A stretch of DNA of 64,000 nt from Delphinus delphis (lineage: Eukaryota; Chordata; Mammalia; Artiodactyla; Delphinidae). Every line of letters starts with the position of its first letter. Position 1 is the first letter of the stretch. Position numbers and translations under genes: made by a program. The stretch spans positions 3,968,001-4,032,000 of the forward strand of contig NW_027192651.1 of NCBI RefSeq assembly GCF_949987515.2. Reading direction: 5' to 3'. A model generated the notes under the pieces. The model saw only the letters and a program-made list of their open reading frames with translations, was not told the DNA's origin and did no database searches. Positions 1 to 11,056 of the stretch are shown here, one piece after another.

Positions 1-1579
1 AACGCCTAAGAATGTACCTGACTAGTAAGTATCTTAAAACCTATGGATTGCTATGTCTCCGAAAGAGAATCAAGCATGTGTACAGGGGCATAAACGCAGC
101 AGTGATAGGATTGGAGAGGTTCGGTGAGCAAATGAAGACCCTTTGAAGTCATATTGCATGGTACCCATTCCAAGGGTTTCAACTCCCCAGGTTTTAGGTA
201 TTCTTCCTTCAGCTAAAATATGCAGGTGGAACCCAGAGTATGATCAACCATGTGATCGGGAGACGTGTTCAAATATGTCTCAGTTTTCCTCCCCTGGTAC
301 TCGGGTGCAACATTCCAGACGCTTTACTAACACTCTCCCCAGTTGGAGAGTCAGTCCCTTTAACCTCCTGCTTGGCCCAGTTTGCAATTTCTGCGGAAGA
401 TGAACAGGAATAGCGAGAACCAATGAGAGGCTTGCTGGAGGTGTCTGGACGGGCAAATTTAACTCTCATTTCCCACCAGGAAGAGGAAATAACCAAAGGC
501 TCAGCGTGCCGTACCGGAACCAGATTAGGGCCTGAAGCCATCCTGCGGTGTTGCGGCCAGCTCAAAAGAAAGCGAGTTGAAGAAAGGAGCTCAGGGGCAC
601 TGTAATTCACAAACCTGCAGAGTTATAAATGACAGCTATCGTCCAAAAATAGACTGAAGTAAGGCTGCCAAGAGGACTTGAAAGCGGGGCAGAATTGCAG
701 GAAACCGATTTCAGGAGGTAGACTGGAATTGCATTGAAAGCATAGGAAAAGAGGCAGAACGTCCACAATGATGCACTTGGCCAAAAAGTGCGTATGCGTT
801 TTTTCCTGAATATATTCAGGAAAAAACGCATACGCCCTTTTTGGCCAACCAAGCAAGCTTGCAAAGGAAATCTGCACTACAATGAAGTCTCACTTCCCCC
901 GGTCAAAAGGGCCATCTGAAAAAAGTGTAAAATCCAGAAAGGCAGGACAGGCCATGGAGAACTGGGAGCCTTGTTATGCTGATGGGCGGGATGTAAATTG
1001 CCAACAACCACTCGGGAGAAGTGTATGGTGTTTCCTGAAACATCTAAAAAACAAAGCAACAGAACCTAGGGCACTGCCACTTAGGGTCCTATAGCTTAGG
1101 GAAATTAAAATCAAAAAGACACAGCCACCCCAAAGTTTGGAACGGCTCTGTTTACAAGAACCTCGTTTACAGTACAAGTTCAACATCGCAGAAAGTGAAA
1201 AATGGATAAAGAAGTTGTGGTATTTACTTACAAAGCAATATCACTCAGCAATGAAATCTGTGTCATCAGGCCCTTAGCAGCACAATGAGTGGATTCAGGT
1301 ATGATGATTCTAACTGAAATAAGTCACACAGAAAAAGAAACATCATAAGATATCAGTAATACACGGAATGGAAACTTGGCTACACAGGAACTGAATTACA
1401 GAACAGAACAGGGTCTCAAATTTAGAAAACCAACTTATTCTTGCTTAAGGGTAAAGGTGAGTTGGGGTGCTGCATAAAACCAGAGATTGAAATGAGCACA
1501 GATAAAGTTCCTTAAGCCAAATACGGAATAGACAAGAGCTACTCCTTGCTCAACGAAATGGACTCAACACCCCATATTA
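1..1579 (+). repeat. Monomer 1
   Basis: Full-length short monomer in the phase used here. Bases 1-105 are the L1 3'-UTR tail, 106-776 the segment of unknown origin, 777-848 the palindrome, and the remainder is L1-derived. The left palindrome arm carries one unpaired change (T at 789). The L1 half is of the same variant type as monomers 6 and 7. Confidence 0.93.
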
Positions 1580-1684
1580 AAGGCCTAAGAATGTACCTGA
1601 CTAGTAAGTATCTTAAAACCTATGGATTGCTATGTCTCCGAAAGAGAATCAAGCATGTGTACAGGGGCATAAACGCAGCAGTGA

Positions 1685-2354
1685 TAGGATTGGAGAGGTT
1701 CGGTGAGCAAATGAAGACCCTTTGAAGTCATATTGCATGGTACCCATTACACGGGTCTTAACTCTCCAGGTTTAAGGTATTCTTCCTTCAGCTAAAACAT
1801 GCATGTGGAACCCAAGTATGATCAACCATGTGAACGGGAGACGTGTTCAAATATGTCTCAGTTTTCCTCCCCTGGTACTCGGGTGCAACATTCCAGACGC
1901 TTTACTAACACTCTCCCCACTTGGAGAGTCAGTCCCTTTAACCTCCTGTTTGGCCCAGTTTGCAATTTCTGCGGAAGATGAACAGGAATAGCGAGAACCA
2001 ATGAGAGGCTAGCTGGAGGTGTCTGGACGGGCAAATTTAACTCTCATTTCCCACCAGGAGGAGGAAATAACCAAAGGCTCAGGGTGCCGTGCCAGAACCA
2101 GATTAGGGCCTGAAGCCATCCTGCGGGGTTGCGGCCAGGTCACAAGAAAGCGAGTTGAAGAAAGGAGCTCAGGGGCACTGTAATTCACAAACCTGCAGAG
2201 TTATAAATGACAGCTATCGTCCAAAAATAGACTGAAGTAAGGCTGCCAAGAGGGCTTGAAAGCGGGGCAGAATTGCAGGAAACCGATTTCAGGAGGTAGA
2301 CTGGAATTGCATTGAAAGCATAGGAAAAGAGGCAGAACGTCCACAATGATGCAC
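1685..2354 (+). repeat. Non-L1 segment of monomer 2, origin unknown
   Basis: About 670 bp between the deletion junction and the palindrome. I do not recognise a source family. It holds a CCAAT-type motif (1998-2002) and a TATAAAT motif (2202-2208), about 200 bp apart. Open frames on both strands are short and shift between monomers, so coding is not supported. It could be an old LTR or unrelated genomic DNA captured next to an L1 when the satellite formed. Confidence 0.6.
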
Positions 2355-2426
2355 TTGGCCAAAAAGGGCGTATGCGTTTTTTCCTGAATATATTCAGGAA
2401 AAAACGCATACGCCCTTTTTGGCCAA
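2355..2426. repeat. 72-bp perfect palindrome (type copy)
   Basis: Two 36-bp arms meet with no spacer: the outer ends read TTGGCC and GGCCAA, the centre reads GAATATATTC, and every position pairs. As DNA it could extrude a cruciform; as RNA it would fold into a long near-continuous hairpin. The same element occurs once per monomer, 34 times in the window, 20 times without a mismatch. No TA target duplication is visible at its edges, so a mariner-type MITE is not indicated. Confidence 0.97.
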
Positions 2427-3262
2427 CCAAGCAAGCTTGCAAAGGAAATCTGCACTGCAATGAAGTCTCACTTCCCCCCGGTCAAAAGGGCCAACTGAAA
2501 AAAGTGTAAAATCCAGAAAGGCAGGACAGGCCATGGAGAACTGGGAGCCTTGTTATGCTGATGGGCGGGATGTAAATTGCCAACAGACACTCAGGAGAAA
2601 TGTATGGTGTTTCCTGAAACATCTAAAACACAAAGCAACAGAGCCTAGGGCACTGCCACTTATGGTCCTATAGCTTAGGGAAATTAAAATCAAAAAGACA
2701 CAGCCACCCCAAAGTTTGGGACGCCTCTGTTTACAAGAAAATCGTTTACAGTACAAGTTCAACATCGCAGAAAGTGAAAAATGGATAAAGAAGTTGTGGT
2801 ATTTACTTACAAAGCAATATCACTCAGCAATGAAATCTATGTCATCAGGCCCTTAGCAGCACAATGAGTGGATTCAGGTATGATGATTCTAACTGAAATA
2901 AGTCACACAGAAAAAGAAACATCATAAGATATCAGTAATACACGGAATGTAAACTTGGCTACACAGGAACTGAATTACAGAACAGAACAGGGTCTCAAAT
3001 TTAGAAAACCAACTTATGCTTGCGTAAGGGTAAAGGTGAGTTGGGGTGCTGCATAAAACCAGAGATTGAAATGAGCACAGATAAAGTCCTTAAGTCAAAT
3101 ATGGAATAGACAAGAGCTACTCCTTGCTCAATGAAATGGACTCAACACCGCATATTAAACGCCTAAGAATGTACCTGACTAGTAAGTATCGTAAAACCTA
3201 TAGATTGCTATGTCTCCGAAAGAGAATCAAGCATGTGTACAGGGGCATAAACGCAGCAGTGA
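2421..3262 (+). mobile_element. L1 3'-end-derived portion of the monomer (end of ORF2 plus 3' UTR)
   Basis: The order of landmarks follows the end of a cetartiodactyl L1: a stretch like ACTACAATGAGGTATCACC, then the GGTCAGAATGGCCATC-like block, the GGAGAACTGGGAGCC/GTAAATTGCCAAC region, ATGGATAAAGAAGTTGTGG, ACTCAGCAATGAAATC, GAAATAAGTCACACAG and the AAGGGTAAAGGTG 3'-UTR block. The reading frame is destroyed by many changes, so this is an old insertion carried along by satellite amplification. The A-rich L1 end is missing in short monomers but partly present in long monomers A and B. Confidence 0.85.
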
Positions 3263-4737
3263 TAGGATTGGAGAGGTTCGGTGAGCAAATGAAGACCCTT
3301 TGAAGTCATATTGCATGGTACCCATTCCACGGGTTTCAACTACCCAGGTTTTAGGTATTCTTCCTTCAGCTAAAACATGCATGTGGAACCCAGAGTATGA
3401 TCAACCATGTGATCGGGAGACGTGTTCAAATATGTCTCAGTTTTCCTCCCCTGGTACTCGGGTGCAACATTCCAGACGCTTTACTAACACTCTCCCCACT
3501 TGGAGAGTCAGCGCCTTTAACCTCCTGTTTGGCCCAGTTTGCAATTTCTGCGGAAGATGAACAGGAATAGCGAGAACCAATGAGAGGCTAGCTGGAGGTG
3601 TCTGGACGGGCAAATTTAACTCTCATTTCCCACCAGGAAGAGGAAATAACCAAAGGCTCAGCGTGCCGTACCGGAACCAGATTAGGGCCTGAAGCCATCC
3701 TGCGGTGTTGCGGCCAGCTCAAAAGAAAACGAGTTGAAGAAAGGAGCTCAGGGGCACTGTAATTCACAAACCTGCAGAGTTATAAATGACAGCTATCGTC
3801 CAAAAATAGACTGAAGTAAGGCTGCCAAGAGGACTTGAAAGCGGGGCAGAATTGCAGGAAACCGATTTCAGGAGGTAGACTGGAATTGCATTGAAAGCAT
3901 AGGAAAAGAGGCAGAACGTCCACAATGATGCACTTGGCCAAAAAGGGCGTATGCGTTTTTTCCTGAATATATTCAGGAAAAGACGCATACGCCCTTTTTG
4001 GCCAACCAAGCAAGCTTGCAAAGGAAATCTGCACTACAATGAAGTCTCACTTCCCCCCGGTCAAAAGGGCCATCTGAAAAACGTGTAAAATCCAGAAAGG
4101 GAGGACAGGCCATGGAGAACTGGGAGCCTTGTTATGCTGATGGGCGGGATGTAAATTGCCAACAGACACTCGGGAGAAGTGTATGGTGTTTCCTGAAACA
4201 TCTAAAAAACAAAGCAACAGAGCCTAGGGCACTGCCACTTATGGTCCTATAGCTTAGGGAAATTAAAATCAAAAAGACACAGCCACCCCAATGTTTGGGA
4301 CGCCTCTGTTTACAAGAACCTCGTTTACAGTACAAGTTCAACATCGCAGAAAGTGAAAAATGGATAAAGAAGTTGTGGTATTTACTTACAAAGCAATATC
4401 ACTCAGCAATGAAATCTATGTCATCAGGCCCTTAGCATCACAATGAGTGGATTCAGGTATGATGATTCTAACTGAAATAAGTCACACAGAAAAAGAAACA
4501 TCATAAGATATCAGTAATACACGGAATGTAAACTTGGCTACACAGGAACTGAATTACAGAACAGAACAGGGTCTCAAATTTAGAAAACCAACTTATGCTT
4601 GCTTAAGGGTAAAGGTGAGTTTGGGTGCTGCATAAAACCAGAGATTGAAATGAGCACAGATGAAGTTCCTTAAGTCAAATATGGAATAGACAAGAGCTAC
4701 TCCTTGCTCAACGAAATGGACTCAACACCGCATATTA
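3158..4737 (+). repeat. Monomer 3
   Basis: Nearly identical to its right neighbour, monomer 4, which points to a recent single-unit duplication. Palindrome 3934-4005 has one mismatch (G at 3982 in the right arm). Confidence 0.93.
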
Positions 4738-6317
4738 AACGCCTAAGAATGTACCTGACTAGTAAGTATCGTAAAACCTATGGATTGCTATGTCTCCGAA
4801 AGAGAATCAAGCATGTGTACAGGGGCATAAACGCAGCAGTGATAGGATTGGAGAGGTTCGGTGAGCAAATGAAGACCCTTTGAAGTCATATTGCATGGTA
4901 CCCATTCCACGGGTTTCAACTACCCAGGTTTTAGGTATTCTTCCTTCAGCTAAAACATGCATGTGGAACCCAGAGTATGATCAACCATGTGATCGGGAGA
5001 CGTGTTCAAATATGTCTCAGTTTTCCTCCCCTGGTACTCGGGTGCAACATTCCAGACGCTTTACTAACACTCTCCCCACTTGGAGAGTCAGCGCCTTTAA
5101 CCTCCTGTTTGGCCCAGTTTGCAATTTCTGCGGAAGATGAACAGGAATAGCGAGAACCAATGAGAGGCTAGCTGGAGGTGTCTGGACGGGCAAATTTAAC
5201 TCTCATTTCCCACCAGGAAGAGGAAATAACCAAAGGCTCAGCGTGCCGTACCGGAACCAGATTAGGGCCTGAAGCCATCCTGCGGTGTTGCGGCCAGCTC
5301 AAAAGAAAACGAGTTGAAGAAAGGAGCTCAGGGGCACTGTAATTCACAAACCTGCAGAGTTATAAATGACAGCTATCGTCCAAAAATACACTGAAGTAAG
5401 GCTGCCAAGAGGACTTGAAAGCGGGGCAGAATTGCAGGAAACCGATTTCAGGAGGTAGACTGGAATTACATTGAAAGCATAGGAAAAGAGGCAGAACGTC
5501 CACAATGATGCACTTGGCCAAAAAGGGCATATGCGTTTTTTCCTGAATATATTCAGGAAAAAACGCATACGCCCTTTTTGGCCAAACAAGCAAGCTTGCA
5601 AAGGAAATCTGCACTACAATGAAGTCTCACTTCCCCCCGGTCAAAAGGGCCATCTGAAAAAAGTGTAAAATCCAGAAAGGGAGGACAGGCCATGGAGAAC
5701 TGGGAGCCTTGTTATGCTGATGGGCGGGATGTAAATTGCCAACAGACACTCGGGAGAAGTGTATGGTGTTTCCTGAAACATCTAAAAAACAAAGCAACAG
5801 AGCCTAGGGCACTGCCACTTATGGTCCTATAGCTTAGGGAAATTAAAATCAAAAAGACACAGCCACCCCAATGTTTGGGACGCCTCTGTTTACAAGAACC
5901 TCGTTTACAGTACAAGTTCAACATCGCAGAAAGTGAAAAATGGATAAAGAAGTTGTGGTATTTACTTACAAAGCAATATCACTCAGCAATGAAATCTATG
6001 TCATCAGGCCCTTAGCATCACAATGAGTGGATTCAGGTATGATGATTCTAACTGAAATAAGTCACACAGAAAAAGAAACATCATAAGATATCAGTAATAC
6101 ACGGAATGTAAACTTGGCTACACAGGAACTGAATTACAGAACAGAACAGGGTCTCAAATTTAGAAAACCAACTTATGCTTGCTTAAGGGTAAAGGTGAGT
6201 TGGGGTGCTGCATAAAACCAGAGATTGAAATGAGCACAGATGAAGTTCCTTAAGTCAAATATGGAATAGACAAGAGCTACTCCTTGCTCAACGAAATGGA
6301 CTCAACACCGCATATTA
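4738..6317 (+). repeat. Monomer 4
   Basis: Sister of monomer 3, with only a handful of base differences. Palindrome 5514-5585 has one mismatch (A at 5529), the same position changed in monomers 8 and 22. Confidence 0.93.
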
Positions 6318-7896
6318 AACGCCTAAGAATGTACCTGACTAGTAAGTACCGTAAAACCTATGGATTGCTATGTCTCCGAAAGAAAATCAAGCATGTGTAC
6401 AGGGGCATAAACGCAGCAGTGATAGGATTGGAGAGGTTCGGTGAGCAAATGAAGACCCTTTGAAGTCATATTGCATGGTACCCATTCCACGGGTCTCAAC
6501 TCTCCAGGTTTAAGTTATTCTTCCTTCAGCTAAAACATGCATGTGGAACCCAAGTATGATCAACCATGTGATCGGGAGACGTGTTCAAATATGTCTCAGT
6601 TTTCCTCCCCTGGTACTCGGGTGCAACATTCCAGACGCTTTACTAACACTCTCCCCACTTGGAGAGTCAGCGCCTTTAACCTCCTGTTTGGCCCAGTTTG
6701 CAATTTCTGCAGAAGATGAACAGGAATAGCGAGAACCAATGAGAGGCTAGCTGGAGGTGTCTGGACGGGCAAATTTAACTCTCATTTCCCACCAGGAAGA
6801 GGAAATAACCAAAGGCTCAGCATGCCGGGCCGGAACCAGATTAGGGCCTGAAGCCATCCTGCGGTTTTGCGGCCAGCTCAAAAGAAAGCGAGTTGAAGAA
6901 AGGAGCTCAGGGGCACTGTAATTCACAAACCTGCAGAGTTATAAATGACAGCTATCGTCCAAAAATAGACTGAAGTAAGGCTGCCAAGAGGACTTGAAAG
7001 CGGGGCAGAATTGCAGGAAACCGATTTCAGGAGGTAGACTGGAATTGCATTGAAAGCATAGGAAAAGAGGCAGAACGTCCACAATGATGCACTTGGCCAA
7101 AAAGGGCGTATGCGTTTTTTCCTGAATATATTCAGGAAAAAACGCATACGCCCTTTTTGGCCAACCAAGCAAGCTTGCAAAGGAAATCTGCACTACAATG
7201 AAGTCTCACTTCCCCCCGGTCAAAAGGGCCATCTGAAAAAAGTGTAAAACCCAGAAAGGCAGGACAGGCCATGGAGAACTGGGAGCCTTGTTATGCTGAT
7301 GGGCGGGATGTAAATTGCCAACAGACACTTGGGAGAAGTGTATGGTGTTTCCTGAAACATCTAAAAAACAAAGCAACAGAGCCTAGGGCACTGCCACTTA
7401 TGGTCCTATAGCTTAGGGAAATTAAAATCAAAAAGACACAGCCACCCCAAAGTTTGGGACGCCTCTGTTTACAAGAACCTCGTTTATAGTACAAGTTCAA
7501 CATCGCAGAAAGTGAAAAATGGATAAAGAACTTGTGGTATTTACTTACAAAGCAATATCACTCATCAATGAAATCTAAGTCATCAGGCCCTTAGCATCAC
7601 AATGAGTGGATTCAGGTATGATGATTCTAAATGAAATAAGTCACACAGAAAAAAAAACATCATAAGATATCAGTAATACACGGAATGTAAACTTGGCTAC
7701 ACAGGAACTGAATTACAGAACAGAACAGGGTCTCAAATTTAGAAAACAAACTTATGCTTGCTTAAGGGTAAAGGTGAGTTGGGGTGCTGCATAAAACCAG
7801 AGATTGAAATGAGCACAGATAAAGTTCCTTAAGTCAAATATGGAATAGACAAGAGCTACTCCTTGCTCAACGAAATGGACTCAACACCGCATATTA
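6318..7896 (+). repeat. Monomer 5
   Basis: Palindrome 7093-7164 is perfect. The left segment has the shorter CCCAAGTATG variant but keeps GATCGGG rather than GAACGGG, so it is a mosaic of two variant types. The L1 half matches monomers 2-4. Confidence 0.93.
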
Positions 7897-9476
7897 AACG
7901 CCTAAGAATGTACCTGACTAGTAAGTATCTTAAAACCTATGGATTGCTATGTCTCCGAAAGAGAATCAAGCATGTGTACAGGGGCATAAACGCAGCAGTG
8001 ATAGGATTGGAGAGGTTCGGTGAGCAAATGAAGACCCTTTGAAGTCATATTGCATGGTACCCATTCCAAGGGTTTCAACTACCGAGGTTTTAGGTATTCT
8101 TCCTTCAGCTAAAATATGCATGTGGAACCCAGAGTATGATCAACCATGTGATCGGGAGACGTGTTCAAATATGTCTCAGTTTTCCTCCCCTGGTACTCGG
8201 GTGCAACATTCCAGACGCTTTACTAACACTCTCCCCACTTGGAGACTCAGTCCCTTTAACCTCCTGTTTGGCCCAGTTTGCAATTTCTGCGGAAGATGAA
8301 CAGGAATAGTGAGAACAAATGAGAGGCTAGCTGGAGGTGTCTGGACGGGCAAATTTAACTCTCATTTCCCACCAGGAAGAGGAAATAACCAAAGGCTCAG
8401 CGTGCCGTACCGGAACCAGATTAGGGCCTGAAGCCATCCTGCGGTGTTGCGGCCAGCTCAAAAGAAAGCGAGTTGAAGAAAGGAGCTCAGGGGCACTATA
8501 ATTCACAAACCTGCAGAGTTATAAATGACAGCTATCGTCCAAAAATAGACTGAAGTAAGGCTGCCAAGAGGACTTGAAAGCGGGGCAGAATTGCAGGAAA
8601 CCGATTTCAGGAGGTAGACTGGAATTGCATTGAAAGCATAGGAAAAGAGGCAGAACGTCCACAATGATGCACTTGGCCAAAAAGGGCGTATGCGTTTTTT
8701 CCTGAATATATTCAGGAAAAAACGCATACGCCCTTTTTGGCCAACCAAGCAAGCTTGCAAAGGAAATCTGCACTACAATGAAGTCTCACTTCCCCTCGGT
8801 CAAAAGGGCCATCTGTAAAAAGTGTAAAATCCAGAAAGGCAGGACTGGCCATGGAGAACTGGGAGCCTTGTTATGCTGATGGGCGGGATGTAAATTGCCA
8901 ACAACCACTCGGGAGAAGTGTATGGTGTTTCCTGAAACATCTAAAAAACAAAGCAACAGAACCTAGGGCACTTCCACTTATGGTCCTATAGCTTAGGGAA
9001 ATTAAAATCAAAAAGACACAGCCACCCCAAAGTTTGGAACGGCTCTGTTTACAAGAACCTCGTTTACAGTACAAGTTCAACATCGCAGAAAGTGAAAAAT
9101 GGATAAAGAAGTTGTGGTATTTACTTACAAAGCAATATCACTCAGCAATTAAATCTGTGTCATCAGGCCCTTAGCAGCACAATGAGTGGATTCAGGTATG
9201 ATGATTCTAACTGAAATAAGTCACACAGAAAAAGAAACATCATAAGATATCAGTAATACACGGAATGTAAACTTGGCTACACAGGAACTGAATTACAGAA
9301 CAGAACAGGGTCTCAAATTTAGAAAACCAACTTATTCTTGCTTAAGGGTAAAGGTGAGTTGGGGTGTTGCATAAAACCAGAGATTGAAATGAGCACAGAT
9401 AAAGTTCCTTAAGCCAAATATGGAATAGACAAGAGCTACTCCTTGCTCAACGAAATGGACTCAACACCGCATATTA
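7897..9476 (+). repeat. Monomer 6
   Basis: Palindrome 8673-8744 is perfect. It is almost identical to monomer 7, sharing private changes such as GGAGACTCAG, GGCACTATAATTC and CAGCAATTAAATC, which marks a very recent unit duplication. Confidence 0.93.
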
Positions 9477-11056
9477 AACGCCTAAGAATGTACCTGACTA
9501 GTAAGTATCTTAAAACCTATGGATTGCTATGTCTCCGAAAGAGAATCAAGCATGTGTACAGGGGCATAAACGCAGCAGTGATAGGATTGGAGAGGTTCGG
9601 TGAGCAAATGAAGACCCTTTGAAGTCATATTGCATGGTACCCATTCCAAGGGTTTCAACTACCGAGGTTTTAGGTATTCTTCCTTCAGCTAAAATATGCA
9701 TGTGGAACCCAGAGTATGATCAACCATGTGATCGGGAGACGTGTTCAAATATGTCTCAGTTTTCCTCCCCTGGTACTCGGGTGCAACATTCCAGACGCTT
9801 TACTAACACTCTCCCCACTTGGAGACTCAGTCCCTTTAACCTCCTGTTTGGCCCAGTTTGCAATTTCTGCGGAAGATGAACAGGAATAGTGAGAACAAAT
9901 GAGAGGCTAGCTGGAGGTGTCTGGACGGGCAAATTTAACTCTCATTTCCCACCAGGAAGAGGAAATAACCAAAGGCTCAGCGTGCCGTACCGGAACCAGA
10001 TTAGGGCCTGAAGCCATCCTGCGGTGTTGCGGCCAGCTCAAAAGAAAGCGAGTTGAAGAAAGGAGCTCAGGGGCACTATAATTCACAAACCTGCAGAGTT
10101 ATAAATGACAGCTATCGTCCAAAAATAGACTGAAGTAAGGCTGCCAAGAGGACTTGAAAGCGGGGCAGAATTGCAGGAAAGCGATTTCAGGAGGTAGACT
10201 GGAATTGCATTGAAAGCATAGGAAAAGAGGCAGAACGTCCACAATGATGCACTTGGCCAAAAAGGGCGTATGCGTTTTTTCCTGAATATATTCAGGAAAA
10301 AACGCATACGCCCTTTTTGGCCAACCAAGCAAGCTTGCAAAGGAAATCTGCACTACAATGAAGTCTCACTTCCCCTCGGTCAAAAGGGCCATCTGTAAAA
10401 AGTGTAAAATCCAGAAAGGCAGGACTGGCCATGGAGAACTGGGAGCCTTGTTATGCTGATGGGCGGGATGTAAATTGCCAACAACCACTCGGGAGAAGTG
10501 TATGGTGTTTCCTGAAACATCTAAAAAACAAAGCAACAGAACCTAGGGCACTTCCACTTATGGTCCTATAGCTTAGGGAAATTAAAATCAAAAAGACACA
10601 GCCACCCCAAAGTTTGGAACGGCTCTGTTTACAAGAACCTCGTTTACAGTACAAGTTGAACATCGCAGAAAGTGAAAAATGGATAAAGAAGTTGTGGTAT
10701 TTACTTACAAAGCAATATCACTCAGCAATTAAATCTGTGTCATCAGGCCCTTAGCAGCACAATGAGTGGATTCAGGTATGATGATTCTAACTGAAATAAG
10801 TCACACAGAAAAAGAAACATCATAAGATATCAGTAATACACGGAATGTAAACTTGGCTACACAGGAACTGAATTACAGAACAGAACAGGGTCTCAAATTT
10901 AGAAAACCAACTTATTCTTGCTTAAGGGTAAAGGTGAGTTGGGGTGTTGCATAAAACCAGAGATTGAAATGAGCACAGATAAAGTTCCTTAAGCCAAATA
11001 TGGAATAGACAAGAGCTACTCATTGCTCAACGAAATGGACTCAACACCCCATATTA
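9477..11056 (+). repeat. Monomer 7
   Basis: Sister of monomer 6, with about four visible single-base differences (for example GAAAGCGATTT at about 10178-10188). Palindrome 10253-10324 is perfect. Confidence 0.93.

Larger units (their letters stand above)
1580..3157 (+). repeat. Monomer 2 (reference anatomy)
   Basis: Used here as the type monomer because its palindrome (2355-2426) is perfect. The deletion junction relative to the long form lies at 1684/1685. Its left segment carries the CAAGTATG/GAACGGG variant also seen in monomers 27 and 30, while its L1 half is of a different type from those, so the two halves have separate histories. Confidence 0.94.

Noticed and set aside
143..403. Recurrent 60-86-codon plus-strand frames in the left segment of monomers
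   Set aside because: The frame is lost or shifted by small indels in many monomers (for example monomers 2, 5, 17 and 27), and there is no sign of synonymous bias.
1840..1900. CENP-B box in the monomer (near CGGG motifs such as ACTCGGG and GAACGGG)
   Set aside because: The TTCG and CGGG halves do not occur with the required spacing. In the variant with TTTCGTACCC the gap is too long.
2355..2426. Rho-independent terminator or MADE1/mariner-type MITE
   Set aside because: The genome is mammalian, and there is no TA duplication at the palindrome ends nor copies outside the monomer context in this window.
2185..2460. 84-91-codon open frames on the minus strand across the palindrome, repeated in every monomer
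   Set aside because: They are long only because the palindrome and its conserved surroundings happen to lack stops. Two different frames are open over the same bases, composition is not protein-like, and the diverged monomers do not keep the frame as a unit.
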